Positions 1-12,090 of a DNA stretch of 64,000 bases are shown piece by piece. The translations under genes were made by a program, and so were the position numbers. The notes under the pieces are model-generated. The model saw only the letters and a list, made by a program, of their open reading frames with translations. It ran no database searches and was not told the origin of the DNA. The stretch's first letter is position 1. Each line of letters starts with the position of its first letter. The stretch is from Undaria pinnatifida (Eukaryota > Sar > Phaeophyceae > Laminariales > Alariaceae), in assembly GCA_012845835.1 (NCBI GenBank), contig JABAKD010000028.1, forward strand, positions 8,559,632 through 8,623,631, given 5' to 3'.

Positions 1-480
1 CAGTTGCGGCTGTCTCTAGGACTGTCGCGTGGCGATGGCAGGGTGCAGCTGGCTGATCTAAAGAAAAGCCGGCTGGACCCACGTGATCCCAAAGGGGGTC
101 TCGATATTGTATCACCGAAGCTCTGGGAGGGTCTCCGTGGGTGGCTGTTAAAGGAGTGGGGCGAAGATACCCTGGGAGTCCTGTGTCCAAGCGTTGGAGG
201 AGAAGGGTATAACTCGCTAGGAAATGCTGTACTTGTGGTCCGTGTCCACGCAATGCACCAAGGTTGCGAGGAAGACGGGGCAGGGGGCTCAGGGCATATC
301 CTGGTCAAATATGATCGCGAGTCTTCCGTCGTCATGACGGGACTGTCCCTCGGGCCCAGGGGCAGTGGTGCTGTCAACACCGTGGCAGCGAGTGGGAACC
401 CGTCGTTCGCGGGCCCACCGCTGGCACTTGAAAAAGGCGTACGTCGTGGGCCGAGCGCGGGTGGAACCGCCAATAAATAA
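1..480 (+). CDS. Possible partial open reading frame at left edge, unrecognised
   Basis: The frame is open from the first base of the window to a stop at 478-480, giving about 159 residues without a clear start, so if real it is the 3' part of a gene that begins outside the window. The translation is mixed hydrophilic with Gly-rich stretches and matches no family I recognise. There is no obvious splice-site structure or motif. It could equally be chance open sequence in GC-rich DNA. Confidence 0.18.
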   Translation, partial: QLRLSLGLSRGDGRVQLADLKKSRLDPRDPKGGLDIVSPKLWEGLRGWLLKEWGEDTLGVLCPSVGGEGYNSLGNAVLVVRVHAMHQGCEEDGAGGSGHILVKYDRESSVVMTGLSLGPRGSGAVNTVAASGNPSFAGPPLALEKGVRRGPSAGGTANK

Positions 481-3400
481 GCGAGGCGCTCAGGGTGCGA
501 TGACCCGGAATGTGAAGCAGAAGTGTCGTGCTGTAGTCCAGAACCCCCTGGTGGCCGCAGGTTTCGGCGAGTAGCGTTGCTTATCGGTGGAAGACGTCGA
601 GTGGAGCATCCTCGGTGGGCTCTGCATCTTAGCCTCCTTGCACCCACGCCTCAAAACCGTCGCTAAAACAATGGGATCAGACTTGGACAAGCGATTCACA
701 TGTATGGGGTTGGGCGGGGGGGGTGGATTGTTGGGGGGCGGGGGCGGGGGTGAAACTAGCCCCTGCAAAGGTGAAGCTGGGCCCTCGTCCCGCAACTAGA
801 TGGCCTGGCACCGGAGGTACTGTGTCGGTTAATAAGCGTGTAGCGTTCAAGGTTTCGTGCCGTCGTGGTTGTCGGCCGGCCACGCTGCTGCTGTCGATGT
901 TGTCGTCGTTTTCGCAGCAGTTGCCCGGGGAAGAAGGGCGATGATGGCGCTTTCGACCCAAAAAATAGTTGTCACGGCATTTATAACGAGCGGCACTGGT
1001 TGTCGCGGGTTATTGCCGGGTGATGACGCCGGGTTTATGGTCCGCACGTTTCCGCAAATACCGAAAGTAAAAACAACATCCTGGAGTATGCCCAAATCTG
1101 GGTTGAGCGCACCAGAGGCGTAGCGGTGTTGCTACAGTGGGAGAGTATCGCTGGCACGGTGCAGACGTCAGGGAAAACGCCTGAAAGCCATCGGAATGGT
1201 ACTCAGACTGATTCTACGATGCCCCCCGCCCCCCCCAACAGCGATTTTCTTAAACGGACGTTTCATGGCTGCTCGACACAAGGAAGGACGTCATGAAAAA
1301 ATTTCCTAGTAATAATGTATTGTCTTGTTCGCAAAGACTGCCAAACGATGACGCCGGGTTGGCAAGGGGCACGTATTTCAGGAGATAAGGCCGGGAGGGA
1401 GTTGGTTTCAAAACCGGCGATTCCGTTGAAGAAAAGCTAGGGGGGCTACCGTAGAACGACTCCTCGATGGCCAGGTTGTCGAGAATGATGCTCGTTGCAG
1501 ATTATGTTTCGTATCACAAAAAGGGGTGGTTGCAAGTTGTCCCTGGTTGCGGTTTGGGACGCAGAGGCAGGCGCCATGGGCGTCGCAATTCGAGGTAGTC
1601 GCGACCGTCGTCGCGGCCACTACGGATAGAATGGCGTCTGCATGATTGGGCGACTTCGCTGTCGCTGCTGCTGCGGGAAATATCGGTGATGTAGGTGGTA
1701 GACGGAGAAGAACGGTGGTGTAGGTGGTAGTCGGAGAAGAATGGTGGTCTTGGCCCGAGCGGTAGGTGATGCTGGGGGGGGTGCGTGCGGCGTTCTTGGG
1801 GGCTGGTTGAGTAGGGTACGTGCAGCGTTTATGTGCCGTGGGTTCACAGGTGATGGGTGCTGGGGCTTGGGGCGTGTAGGGCAACGCGGCAATAAAGTTG
1901 GTGGGCGGCTCTGTGGCCGTTTTAACAACTTTAGTAACGACGGGAGTGGGTCGTAGTTTCAAGGAAATAGACCAAACAGGCAGTGGCGTAAAAAGGCGGC
2001 GGTCGTGGCAGGGGGATTGGTTTGACTCGATCGCCGTTTGAACAAATGCGTCAGTGGGTCGTAATTTCAAGGAAAAAAAAAAAAACAGGCAGATTACCGC
2101 AGACGGAGCGTCTGAAGATGGCGAAATGAATCGTAGTTGGGTGGGCACCTCGTGGTCATCACCCAAAAAATATTATACCGCAGACGGGGGTGTCTTTGGG
2201 TGCCGCCCGGTCGAGACCGTGGACACGCCGTATGCAGTTGTGAGCGAGTGACCGCAAACAAAAGCAGAGGCGCTTGGGCGCAGGGGGGTGAGCGCAGTGA
2301 TGGGCGGGCGATGTTGAACCGTTGTGGTGATAGATGCGGCCGCATGGGGTGGGCGGCTATGGGAGCCGCGGATGGGATGTGAGCAGCAGCGTGTCGGTTG
2401 GGACGGTAGTCATGGCTCAAATGGAGGAATAGGGGGGCGCGCAAGAAGCGGTTGAATTCGGCACAAAGGTCTGTAATCGCGGTGGCATAATATGTGGAAA
2501 CCATTGCGGCACTCGCCTCATGGATGCCGTCGCGGCGACACGCTCTGTGGTAGTCGTCGCGGTCCTTGCGGCGTTCTTGCGATCCCCCGCCTGGAAATAT
2601 TGAACCTCTTGCCATCAGGCGCCAAAACACCAACCGCGCAGTCGCACCAGGTGGGCGTCTCTCGTAGAGTTGTCCGTCCTCCTAGTCTCGGCGTGTAAAG
2701 TGGCCGTACCAAACACCGAGGGGTCCGGTTTGACTGAATGAGTCGGGGCCAGTGGCGGCGGTGGAAATGCCGTCAACGACCCCGGCCGCAAAAATGCGCC
2801 CCGAGCCTTTTTTCGATTATATTGAACAGAATGACGACGTCCTTGACCGTAACTGCTCCACCCATGGCTACAGCAGGAGAAAAACGCGAAGCACACTGTT
2901 CATTGTGAGGGTTGGGGGGTTGGGTCCTGGTTGGTCCGGGATTTACCGCGAGTTGGGGGAGGGGTCCATGTTGGGCCGGAATGGATGGGGAAAGAGGAGA
3001 TTTGGTATCGCACGCACTGGAGTAGAGAGGTAGGATGCAGTACAAGTAGCTTTCAAACGTCACCAAGGAGACCGGAAGATGAAGGACGAATGTGCACATT
3101 CCCGGGAGAGGATCGTGGTGCTCGGGATATGGGTATGACAATCGATTTGTCCAGTCGAAAACAAAACAAAATCAGACGTTACAACACGGAAATCATGCGT
3201 ACCTCTTGTACCCGTCGATAGCCTAAACTATAATGGAGGTGCTTCAAAGGAAAAACCCGGGACCTCAAAAACGACGGTGTACTTCTGGCGTTGATTGTTT
3301 TTAAATTATCGGGGGGCTCCGTTTAACACGCGTAATATACTCATGAAACGCTACGCACTCGGAGTGCTGTTTCACTCAACAGCGTTTTGCTCAAGCATAA

Positions 3401-3859
3401 CCATAATAAAGTTTGGGTCATTCCAACGCTGCATCAGGTCGGGGGTGCGTAGCAGCATTAAACGGGAGCCTTACAAGAATACTCGTAGCTCAAACACGTG
3501 TGGGATATTAAGCGTATAGTCGAGGCTCGTGGCAGGTTGAGTCTTCACCTTCACAGATACTTTCCTATAGAACAGTGCACCAGGAGAAGATTTTATAATA
3601 TGAGCATAGTACCGTTATGATATAGTGGAATGCTTGACGGGTAGTACCGTCGTTCGCGCATTCCGGGGTTGAAACCCCAAAACCATCATGCACTGTAGCA
3701 AAGCAGTCATTGCCAATTGCGTAAGTCAGCATTATGTGCAGCGCGTGTTGATACTCGTGACAAGCCGATCATTGTTGCATGCTCGTTCTTGATCGTATTG
3801 CACGAGGTGCGCGCCAGCATTATGAAAGCAACAACGGGGAGCATACGGTCTCCTGCACT
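481..3859. other. Stretch without a recognisable gene
   Basis: Both strands contain open frames (for example minus 1408-2166 and 2094-2633), but their translations are low-complexity Pro/Thr/Arg-rich and match no family. Short G-rich runs occur near 710-755. At 1680-1745 the phrase 'gtaggtggtagtcggagaagaa' type repeats about 37 bp apart. I see no RNA gene or mobile-element ends here. Confidence 0.4.
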
Positions 3860-3869
3860 ACTTGTTTTT

Positions 3870-5236
3870 TGTGTGGAAGTTCATGAACGTTTCTGCGGAA
3901 GCTTCCACTGCTTCCATGAAAGCTTCTGCGGAAGCTTCCACTGATTCCATGGAAGCTTCCATAGCGCGGTGAATCTTCCATGAAAGCTTCCGTGGAAGCT
4001 TTCGTGAAAGACTCCGTGGAAGATATGGAAGCTTCCAAGGAAAATATCCCAGAAGCTTCCACGAATGCTTTCGCGAAAGCTTCCGTGGAAGTAGCTTCCA
4101 CGAAAGCTTCCACGGAAGCTTCCATGGAAGTAGTGGAAGATGCCGCGGAAGTCACTTCCACGGAAGCTTCCACGGAAGCTTCCATGGAAGTAGTGGAAGA
4201 TGCCGCGGAAGTCACTTCCACACGGAAGCTTCCACGAAATCTTCCACGGAAGCTTCCGCGAAAGCTTCCACGGAAGCTTCCGCGAATACTTCCACGGGAG
4301 CTTGCAATGCTTCCACGGAAGCTCCGCCGATTCGAAAGCTTCCACGAAAGCACTTCCACGAATAATTAGGTTTTAGTTCCATGGAAGCAAGCGGCAGCTT
4401 CCATGGAAGGTCGGAAGCTCAGCGGCTTCCACGAAAGCTTCCACGACATCTCTCACGGATACATTTGTATTGTACACTACTGTGCCTCCAGTAGAACTTA
4501 CCACTTTTTCGACAACATGGTTGACGCACACTGTGTACGAGACGAAGGGTTTCACCGTACATTGGTTGCTGCGTTTCATTGGGTTAGGATAAGGCTTAGG
4601 GTTAGGGTATATATAATTTATATATTATGTCAACCACATGCCGGAAGCTTTCACAGAAGCTTTCGTGGCAGTAATTTCCTTTCGCAGAAGCTATCGCGGA
4701 AGCTTCCCTGGGATTTGTTTTTGAAAGATTCCGTGGAAGAAAATTGTTATTTATTATTTCTAATTCATTATTTACTTCCACGAAAGCCTCCGTGAAAGCT
4801 TTCGTGAAAGCTTCCTTGGAAGCAAATTTACTTTTACGAAAGCTTCCGTGAAAGCTTCCGTGGAAGCAAATTTACTTCCATGAAAGCTTCCGTAAAAGAT
4901 TCCATGAGAGCTTTCGTGAAAGCTTCCGTGGAAGCACATTTTTATTTCCACGAAAGCTTCCGTGAAAGCTTCCGTGAAAGCTTCCGTGAAAAAAAAAATA
5001 CTCCCACGAAAGCTTCCGTGGAAGTTTCTGTAGAAGTAACTTCCATGGAAGCTTTCACGGAAGTTTCCGTGGAAATATCTTCTTTGGAAGCTTCCGTGGA
5101 AGAAAAACTTCCGTGGAAGTTACTTGCATGGAGGTTTCCACGGAAGCGTCCATGGAAGCGACGAAAGCTTCCGTGGAAGCCGTGGAAGCTTTCATGGAAG
5201 CGATGGAAGCTTCCATGGAAGCTTTCATGAACTTCC
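3870..5236. repeat. 12-bp AAGCTTCC minisatellite array, about 1.35 kb
   Basis: The stretch is built mainly from a 12-bp unit close to GAAAGCTTCCGT/GGAAGCTTCCAC, whose core is the palindrome GGAAGCTTCC. It is interrupted around 4440-4640 and 4740-4780 by unrelated sequence. A perfect 60-bp higher-order duplication covers about 4098-4217. Because the unit is a multiple of three and self-complementary, both strands stay open, producing spurious proteins of repeated Lys-Ala-Ser-Val-Glu or Ser-Phe-Arg-Gly type. I treat these as non-coding. Confidence 0.9.
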
Positions 5237-5239
5237 ACC

Positions 5240-7500
5240 CAAAATGCAGGTAGTGCAGATGGCCCGGAGCAAAGCGGTACAGTTTTGATTTTTTCAGCAC
5301 GGACAAAACATAAACACAGGGGGCACGTCATAATGGAGACATGCCAAACGAGTGCCGATTTGGCAGATAAACGGGGGCAGCATTTCGCGGTTGCTCGCAA
5401 GATCATCATCAAGCAACTAACAGCAGAAACGAATGCCGTCGAACCATAGAAGCTCAGCCGGAAAAAAAAGGAAGATCATAAATGACGAGAGGGATACAGA
5501 TTTTAACAGCCAGCAAATACCAATTAGTGGTTAATTTTGGCAGCAATAAAAAGAAAAGAAGCTGCTCTACCCGGTGCCACAATAAAAACGGTTTAATCGA
5601 AAGAGATAGCTGATTCAGGATTTTGAGAAAGGGTGCGTTCGTCCCTATTCCATTGTAATACTCAGCTGGGTTTTTTCTCTAAACTGCTGCTGTGCACGCT
5701 GATTCGAATACGCCACCGGCACCTATATTATTCCAACCATGGTACGCAGGCTGTTCTGCAGGTGTATGGCCGAGTTGGTTGAGACCCATACAAACATTCC
5801 GGAGATCGCAGAACGTTCTGATGGTGTTGGCACCAGGTACGTATCATATGTACCATAGATGAGACAAAAAAAAAATGCGAACAAAAAAAGGAAACGATTG
5901 ACAAGTGTTGTGCCGTATTCGATGCCAGTGAGCCTCCGAGCCGGCGTCGGATGCTTCACAGCATGCATCGGCGGAGGGTACGTAGCAAAACAATGCAGAC
6001 GCAGTGCCGCCGAACATATGATCAGCACCAATACCGCCAGATACCTTGCAAGTAGCGCGGATGAGGGAATATTTCGGGGTAGACAGCGAGTATAAATATC
6101 ACCGTTTAAAATACTCCGACGCTTGGAACCTACTGCAGTACAACATTCTAAAAGTAAGACAACATCAGCCGCGCGGTGCAGCGAAGGCAGACGGATGACC
6201 TATACTGTTTGTCCGATACACTCTGTACAGATAGATATAAGGAAGCCCAGGAGGCCTGCTACTACTCGGGGCACTCGAGGGCAAAGGGGTCACGAGGAAG
6301 TCACAGTATTACAGCAGCAGACTTGGTCTGCGAGATACTGCTGTTCACCAGCGGGGTATCCCAAGCAGCTTGGAAAAAAACACATATCTCGTAGCGGGGC
6401 TTTAGGTTAACCCTTTTAGCACTGCACTCCTAAAATGGGCACAAACCACTTGGAATTAGAATAGGAACGTTTTTGAAGCTGAAAAAGAAGAGGTAAAGAC
6501 AAGTATAGAACCAAAAAATATATAGGGGAGCACTTTCTATGTTAAATTGTCATAGTAGTGTCCCACGAAGAGCGAGCACCGGGAAACAATATGTCGAAAA
6601 GCTGCCGCCGAAGCCGTAGCAGCTTCAGACTCAACGTGTCGTCACAAGCAGAGGCCCAGAAGAGCCCGTGGTTCAACGGATAGGAGACGAAAGGATAACC
6701 AAGCTCGCTTCTGGAAGAAAGAATGTTAAACAGCAAAAGGAAAAACAACAAAACTATTCGGAAAAAAAAACGGAAAAAACGTCAAAAATGCACAGCGATG
6801 CAACGCCAAAAGAGCTTGCCTAGGGGAGAGAAGAGCACCGGGAGGAGGTCGCGCAAGCCCAAGGTTGACACGTCCTGCCGATGACGCCAAATGTCACGGT
6901 ACTCCGAGTGGGGGATGCGTGATTGGTCGGTGCTGGGAAGCGTGTCCCTCATGGGTTCCGGTGTCTTTATTGATTCTCCATAGGCTCGCTGGATAGGCTC
7001 AAAGCTTCTGCCTTATTCCCTACATAGATACCAAAAGACAGACATAACAGGGCTAGGTAGGATAGGACAGGGTAGTGAGATGAGGGGCGTCCTGCCTGTC
7101 CCATCATCGTCACGTACATTATCGCCCATCTATGATGGCCTTGACGTGTGTGTGACATCCAATATCACGTGGTTTCACCTCAACCATGACATGTTTTCAC
7201 GTCGAATCTATAAACTATCCTTTTATGGAGGGCACTCCATTACACTGACCTATCAAGATAGCATCACTGGCCTTCCGCCTCACGCCTCCAGACCTGCACC
7301 AACACCCTCTAAACTTGGGGGCAACAGCGTGGGATCGTAAAACTACTTTTCGTGTTTTCGTCCCCCCCCCCCCCCCCCCCTCGCCACTCTCTCTCCTAGG
7401 GGGAACGTCGCCACTTGGCCGATAAAACGCGATACGACAGCCTCACTCAATGGCCTCGAAGAGGCAGAGCCGGCAGCGGGAGGGCGACACATATCGCCCT
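5240..7500. other. Stretch without a recognisable gene
   Basis: Only short open frames are present. The plus frame at 6176-6394 has ordinary amino-acid composition but no recognisable motif or splice context. A homopolymer run of about 18 C residues lies at 7363-7380, just downstream of the 3' end of the minus-strand ODC-like gene. No RNA gene, LTR or transposase was seen. Confidence 0.4.
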
Positions 7501-7501
7501 C

Positions 7502-10452
7502 TTACTGGCGGAGGCAGTAAAACAAGCCCAACGGCTTCAACCCGTTGAAGTCGGTCGCATCCGCGCCCGCCCGGGTGCCCGTGTCAGGGAAAAACAGCCA
7601 GTCCCGCCCCGGTTTCATGTTGTCGGGGAGTGGTGTCACCCGTGAGACGCAATCCAATCCATCGCAGGTCGGGCCCCACACCGTGCACAGAGGGTACTCG
7701 CGAGGAACGGCGGCACCGGCACCGGGAGAACCGGCGTCCGTCGAAGTCGTGCCGTTAGCAGCGTCCTTCTCTTCGTGGTCGGGTTCGCTTGGAAACGCGG
7801 GGGACAACGGCGACGGCTGCATCTGCACGCCACGGAGAAGGGCTCCGCTTAGAGACCCGTAGCATCCGTCGTCGATGTAGTACATCGCACCTCTGGTGTC
7901 GGCGTCAATGGCGACGCCATCGCCTCTAGAAATATCGCTGCCATCGCTACCACCACCGCTACCACCAACGCTACCGCTGCCGCTAACGCTACCGCTACTG
8001 CTAACATTAACTTCACCGCTATCACTAACTATACCGGTACTGCTACCGCCGCCCGCTTTCGCAGCCCGCACAATCGATGAATCAGCGACGGGCGCTACAT
8101 CCTTGCGCCCGATAATGGAAGCGACCGTTGACCACACCCCGCCCGCAACGAGATGCGCAGTAGCATCGGCCGAGACGGTGAATGGCTTACCACCGGCGCC
8201 ACCCACGCTCGCGGCGCTCCCATTGTTCGACCCTGCCTTGGGAAGGTACCGACACAGCACAGACTTTAGCGCGGTAAGAGGTTCTCCGCGTGCGCCTCCC
8301 TCCCCCAGGCCTGTCACGTGCAGGCGTTGAAAAACGAACGGAGCACGGGGCCGCGTCGTTCTAGATATGTTGCCCCTTTCGCCCTTGGTTTTACTGTTCG
8401 CATCCTCGACGATGGTTGCCCTGGCCAGCGGCGTCGCGATCGCGGTGTCCACTGTGGCAGTGGTGGCAGCAGCGGCGGCACAGCGCGCCATCTCAAAGGC
8501 AGCGGCAATTGCGGCGTCAATGTCTGCGAGAAGGGTAACCGAAGCCACGGCCTCCCCGGGAGCCGCGCTATCATCCAGAGGAGGGTAGGAACCGGCACAG
8601 GGGGGGGAATACACCTCCTCCGCCACGGCATGTGAGTCATCCCAACAAGCAGGTCCCACGTCAACCGAGAAGCCGACGATTGGAATGGGACCGTCAAGCC
8701 AGGCCGACGTCGCCGCCGCGGCCTTAACGATCTCCACCACAGCTTCGGCGGTCGCACCGTACGCCCCTTCCAGAGGTCTCGAGCACGCGGGCGCGGTCGA
8801 ACCTCCGTCGGTTGGAGCGGTTGGGGAGCAGTCAGGAACTTGACGCGCCTGCCGAAGTGGCGTGGCCAGTCTGATCAAGACGTCGGCTGGGCCCCCGTCC
8901 GGGTTGCAACAAGACATCGCGTTTTTGCTTTCGCGGGAGGAGGCGGTTTCAGACGAGTCTCCCCTGCGCCTTGAAGCCCAAACTCGACGCAGCTCGTCAG
9001 CAGAATCAACCTGGACATCATCACGAACAAGAAACACGTGAGGACAGATAGCGTGCGAATAGCATTAGCGACTTTCAAAGTTGGCGGTCGTGACGGAACG
9101 ACTTAAGTCTGCCTTAAGACAACGAGGAAGGGGCGGGGGTGGAGGGGGGGGCATTGTCCGGGCCAGCGCCGGTGGAGTCGCTGCCATGGACAGGGAGGGC
9201 AGAAAAAGGGGTCACATTCTCAACGCTATCGGGTATGAGGGAAACTGTCCTCGCATCTCCGACGTTGCAGCCTTAAACATTTTGAACAGCGACAGGAAGA
9301 CGAGGTACTCCTTTAGCTCAGCGTCATCTTAACCCGCAAAGCAACCGTCTGGTTTTCCCCGTAAAAAAAACACTTTCCACGCTAACAAACGCAGTCAAAA
9401 CTACTACTTGGTAAACAAAAAACGCGCCATCAACTGTGACGCTCACCTCGTAGACCTGAACCCCAGCCGCAGACGACGTTCGCAGCAAGGCGGGAGGGCG
9501 GCACACGTGGGTGTCGAGCAGCTTCGGAGAGAGGGCAGAACCCGTGCTGACGCAGCGAGCGGCCACCACGGCGGCCTTGACGTCGTTGACGGACGAACAC
9601 GACAATCGGACGCCTAACGCGTGGGCGACCCCAAGCACGATTTCGTCGCGGTTATCGCCGACACGAAAGCAGGGTTCCACCTGTATAACAAAACAGGGCG
9701 TCTTGTTTTAGTTTATTAGACGCGGCGACAGGGTAAAGGACGATAGGACCGATCGCCTCGTCTACACCCTTTTCAAGAACTGCAAAAGTAGCCCACGCTA
9801 ATTTCCAAGCAGCTTGTATCTAAAATGCTCGGGTGCCGTCCTAAAGGGAGATAAGATCAACTTTCAGGGGCGAACGATAGATAGGGTTAGCTAATCGTCT
9901 GAGTAGACTTCGCAAAGATTATCCACCTCGCCCGCACAATTGTAGAAAACGTACTCACATGCACTACAAACAAAAAGCAACATCAACCTACGCATGCACC
10001 TTGGGGAGGCAGTGGCGCCACTCCACGCAGTTGCGCACGACGCCATGCAGGTCCACAAGGTGGAAGCCGCGCACGGGAATCTTGGCGGTAAGGGGCGAGG
10101 CGGACCGTCGGACGAGCGCGTCCTCCACAGACGTCTTGACATCGACGGTCATGCTAACGCCGCCGTGCCGCTCCTTAGCCTCTTTCACCTCTTCTTTCTC
10201 GTCCGCCCCGCCCCGCCCCGTCGCCCCGCCGGTCGCCAGGAGGACCTCAACTTTGCCCGACGACGCGGCCGGTGAGGAGGAGGCGTTGAGAGTGACCACA
10301 GGGCACCTCCCCTCGATCACCGCACGGGCCGTGAGCTTGGTGCAAAAGCTCGGCGGGGCGGAGGCGGAGGCCGGGGCGGCGACAACGACGTGGTAACCGT
10401 CATAAACACCACTAGCAATACCATTGGTGAAGGCCGAAGCGCCGCCGTGCAT
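7502..10452 (-). CDS. Ornithine decarboxylase-like pseudoenzyme (fold type III, antizyme-inhibitor-like)
   Basis: Three exons on the minus strand, 10452-10000, 9680-9447 and 9010-7502, all joined in phase 0 with AAG|GTGCAT, GAG|GTGAGC donors and TACAG, TCCAG acceptors, give about 731 residues. Exon 1 ends with the first beta-strand pattern of ODC (FHLVDLHGVVRN...W...LPK). Exon 2 carries the segment PCFRVGDNR, which aligns with PFYAVKCND of animal ODC. The last exon ends with YYIDDG.YGS (about residue 606) and WGPTCDGLD (about 674-682), the ODC C-terminal substrate loop. Compared with human ODC, the Schiff-base Lys69 position is Gly, Asp88 is Ser, His197 is Asp, the Gly235-237 loop and the EPGR phosphate motif are lost and Tyr389 is missing, while Asp332, Cys360 and Asp361 remain. 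The protein is long (human ODC 461) because of Ser/Gly/Ala-rich insertions. I infer a non-catalytic paralogue that might bind antizyme or active ODC. The start is uncertain: an in-frame ATG at 10500 is an alternative. Confidence 0.8.
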
Positions 10453-10509
10453 TCGCTGCCTACGAAGCACCGTCTGCAGCATAAGCGTAAGCATAAGCAT
10501 TCGCAGAAG

Positions 10510-11920
10510 CACAGCCAGGCCAAGAGGGTTAGGGAAGGGGTGAGGACGACGGCAAGGGCGGCGGATGGGCGGGCGGGCGGGTGGTGGGAGGGAAGGGGGG
10601 GGAACGGGGAGGGGTAGTTTAGTTTGGGTGGATGAGGGCGACGAAAAAAAAGCGGTTTGCACTGTTCTACGACCCTTGCATGACCACCAAAAAAAAGGTA
10701 AGCTGGTCATTATTATCTCGGCTGCTGCTATAACTACACACGGCACTTTTCAGAGCCTTCTTCCGTCGTTGAAAGTTTCAGTGTGGAGTTGACAAATTTA
10801 AGCGAAACGCGAAAATTGACGAGCAGTGAGTTGTTTGAAGAGCTCTACCCGCGAAAAAAATGAAGGCAAGCGCAGGGGGGATTTAAGGGACAATACCCAA
10901 AGGCGACGGCTAGTCCAGAAGACAGCTGAGGGTTAAACCTCCTACGAGTTAGGCTGGAATGTAAAACAAAAGTGATGGGACAAAAAAAAACAACAACGGC
11001 ATGCTATCCCTTTTATTGGGAGCATCCATGCTACTGTGCCCTTTATTTACTCCCGTAGTGTTACGTGATGTTTGCTCGTTGGGATACCGTATCCACCATA
11101 TGCACCAAAGGACCGCGCGGGGGGATATATACTACCGCAATCTCACCATTTAATGCTAAAAATCAGGCATGGTTCGTTACGGCAAAAAAAACGTATTCTA
11201 TGGGAAATTACGGAGTTTCAGCATTTAGGATTTACGTACGCATAATTACAAAAAAAAAACGGGAAGGCAGACGTAAATCCTCAGGAGGGGATGAATCGAA
11301 TCCACCCCGTCACAATAAAAATATAAAAAATGATGTGCTAAAACCGCCGCATTTTCTTCCCGGGGCAAAACCAAAAAAACACAGGCACACCTGACTCTGT
11401 TTCACATATTAAATTAAGGCAAAAAAGCAGTTACGTACGGCTGACTTTGATATGGGTAATTGCCCGTAACTCTAACGTATCATACATACCTGCTAAAATT
11501 AACGTATTTGCAGGCGACGGATTCTCACCATGGGTACGCCGGCCAATCGGCTAACCTTGCGACGCAGCAGCTGCTCCCGCCACGCAATCTGGGCCTCGGG
11601 AGACATGGTGTCGCTCAGGCTGCCCCACGAAGGAAGGAGGGTGCTGGCGTCTTTTCCCGAGAAAGATTCTCCTCGCTGCAGCGACAGGGCGGGGGGAAAA
11701 AAAAACACACACAATCATTGAAAAAAGGTCAATCTTCTCCGGCCTTCAGCAAGGGCGTAGAGAAAAAGAAGAAAAAAAACACACACACGTATGTGTGATG
11801 TGCGAAAAAGAGGTCACGTTCGTCAAGTCAGGGCAACTCTGGTCTTTGCTTCGACTCCGCGCTTTAGCAAGGGCGCGGAGAAAAAAAAAATGTACACAAA
11901 TTACAAATGAGATATCTCTT
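10510..11920. other. Stretch without a recognisable gene upstream of the ODC-like gene
   Basis: This contains the presumed minus-strand promoter and 5' region of the ODC-like gene, with GC-rich runs (10555-10615) and poly-A tracts. The short plus frames at 11065-11394 and 11460-11798 are Lys-rich from A-runs and are not convincing as genes. Confidence 0.35.
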
Positions 11921-11924
11921 TTTA

Positions 11925-12090
11925 ATCCTCCGGCGGATGGGGAAAAATAAAGCTTAATCTCGCCACACTTTCACGTATTTTCACACACACACCTCGTGCG
12001 CCGATTTAACTCAATTGCATTCGCAACCCCGCGTTAGCTGGCGCGTGCTTCTGTTCCCTTGATAGCGATAGCGCGAACTGTCTTTTACAG
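11925..12090 (+). repeat. Dispersed repeat with CCTCCGGCGGATGGG head, copy 1
   Basis: The sequence begins with TCCTCCGGCGGATGGG, continues with an A-rich spacer and CGCCACACTTTC, then a block with TTTAACTCAAT and GATAGCGATAGCGCGA. The same order recurs at 25795-25930 in the same orientation, and inverted at about 28990-29062 and 62650-62745. Confidence 0.75.

Noticed and set aside
4588..4606. Interstitial telomere-like TTAGGGTTAGGG
   Set aside because: Only two units, and inside unrelated sequence; a similar weak match at 52565 is also not repeated.
3820..5412. Long open frames on both strands (up to 179 residues)
   Set aside because: They are by-products of the palindromic 12-bp repeat and show only repeat-derived residues.
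9190..9330. Minus-strand frame reading DDAELKEYLVFLSLF..., resembling the ODC segment after exon 2
   Set aside because: An in-frame TAA directly precedes it and no splice join gives the right phase. The true continuation, VDSADELRRVW at 9010, joins exon 2 in phase 0 with a good acceptor.
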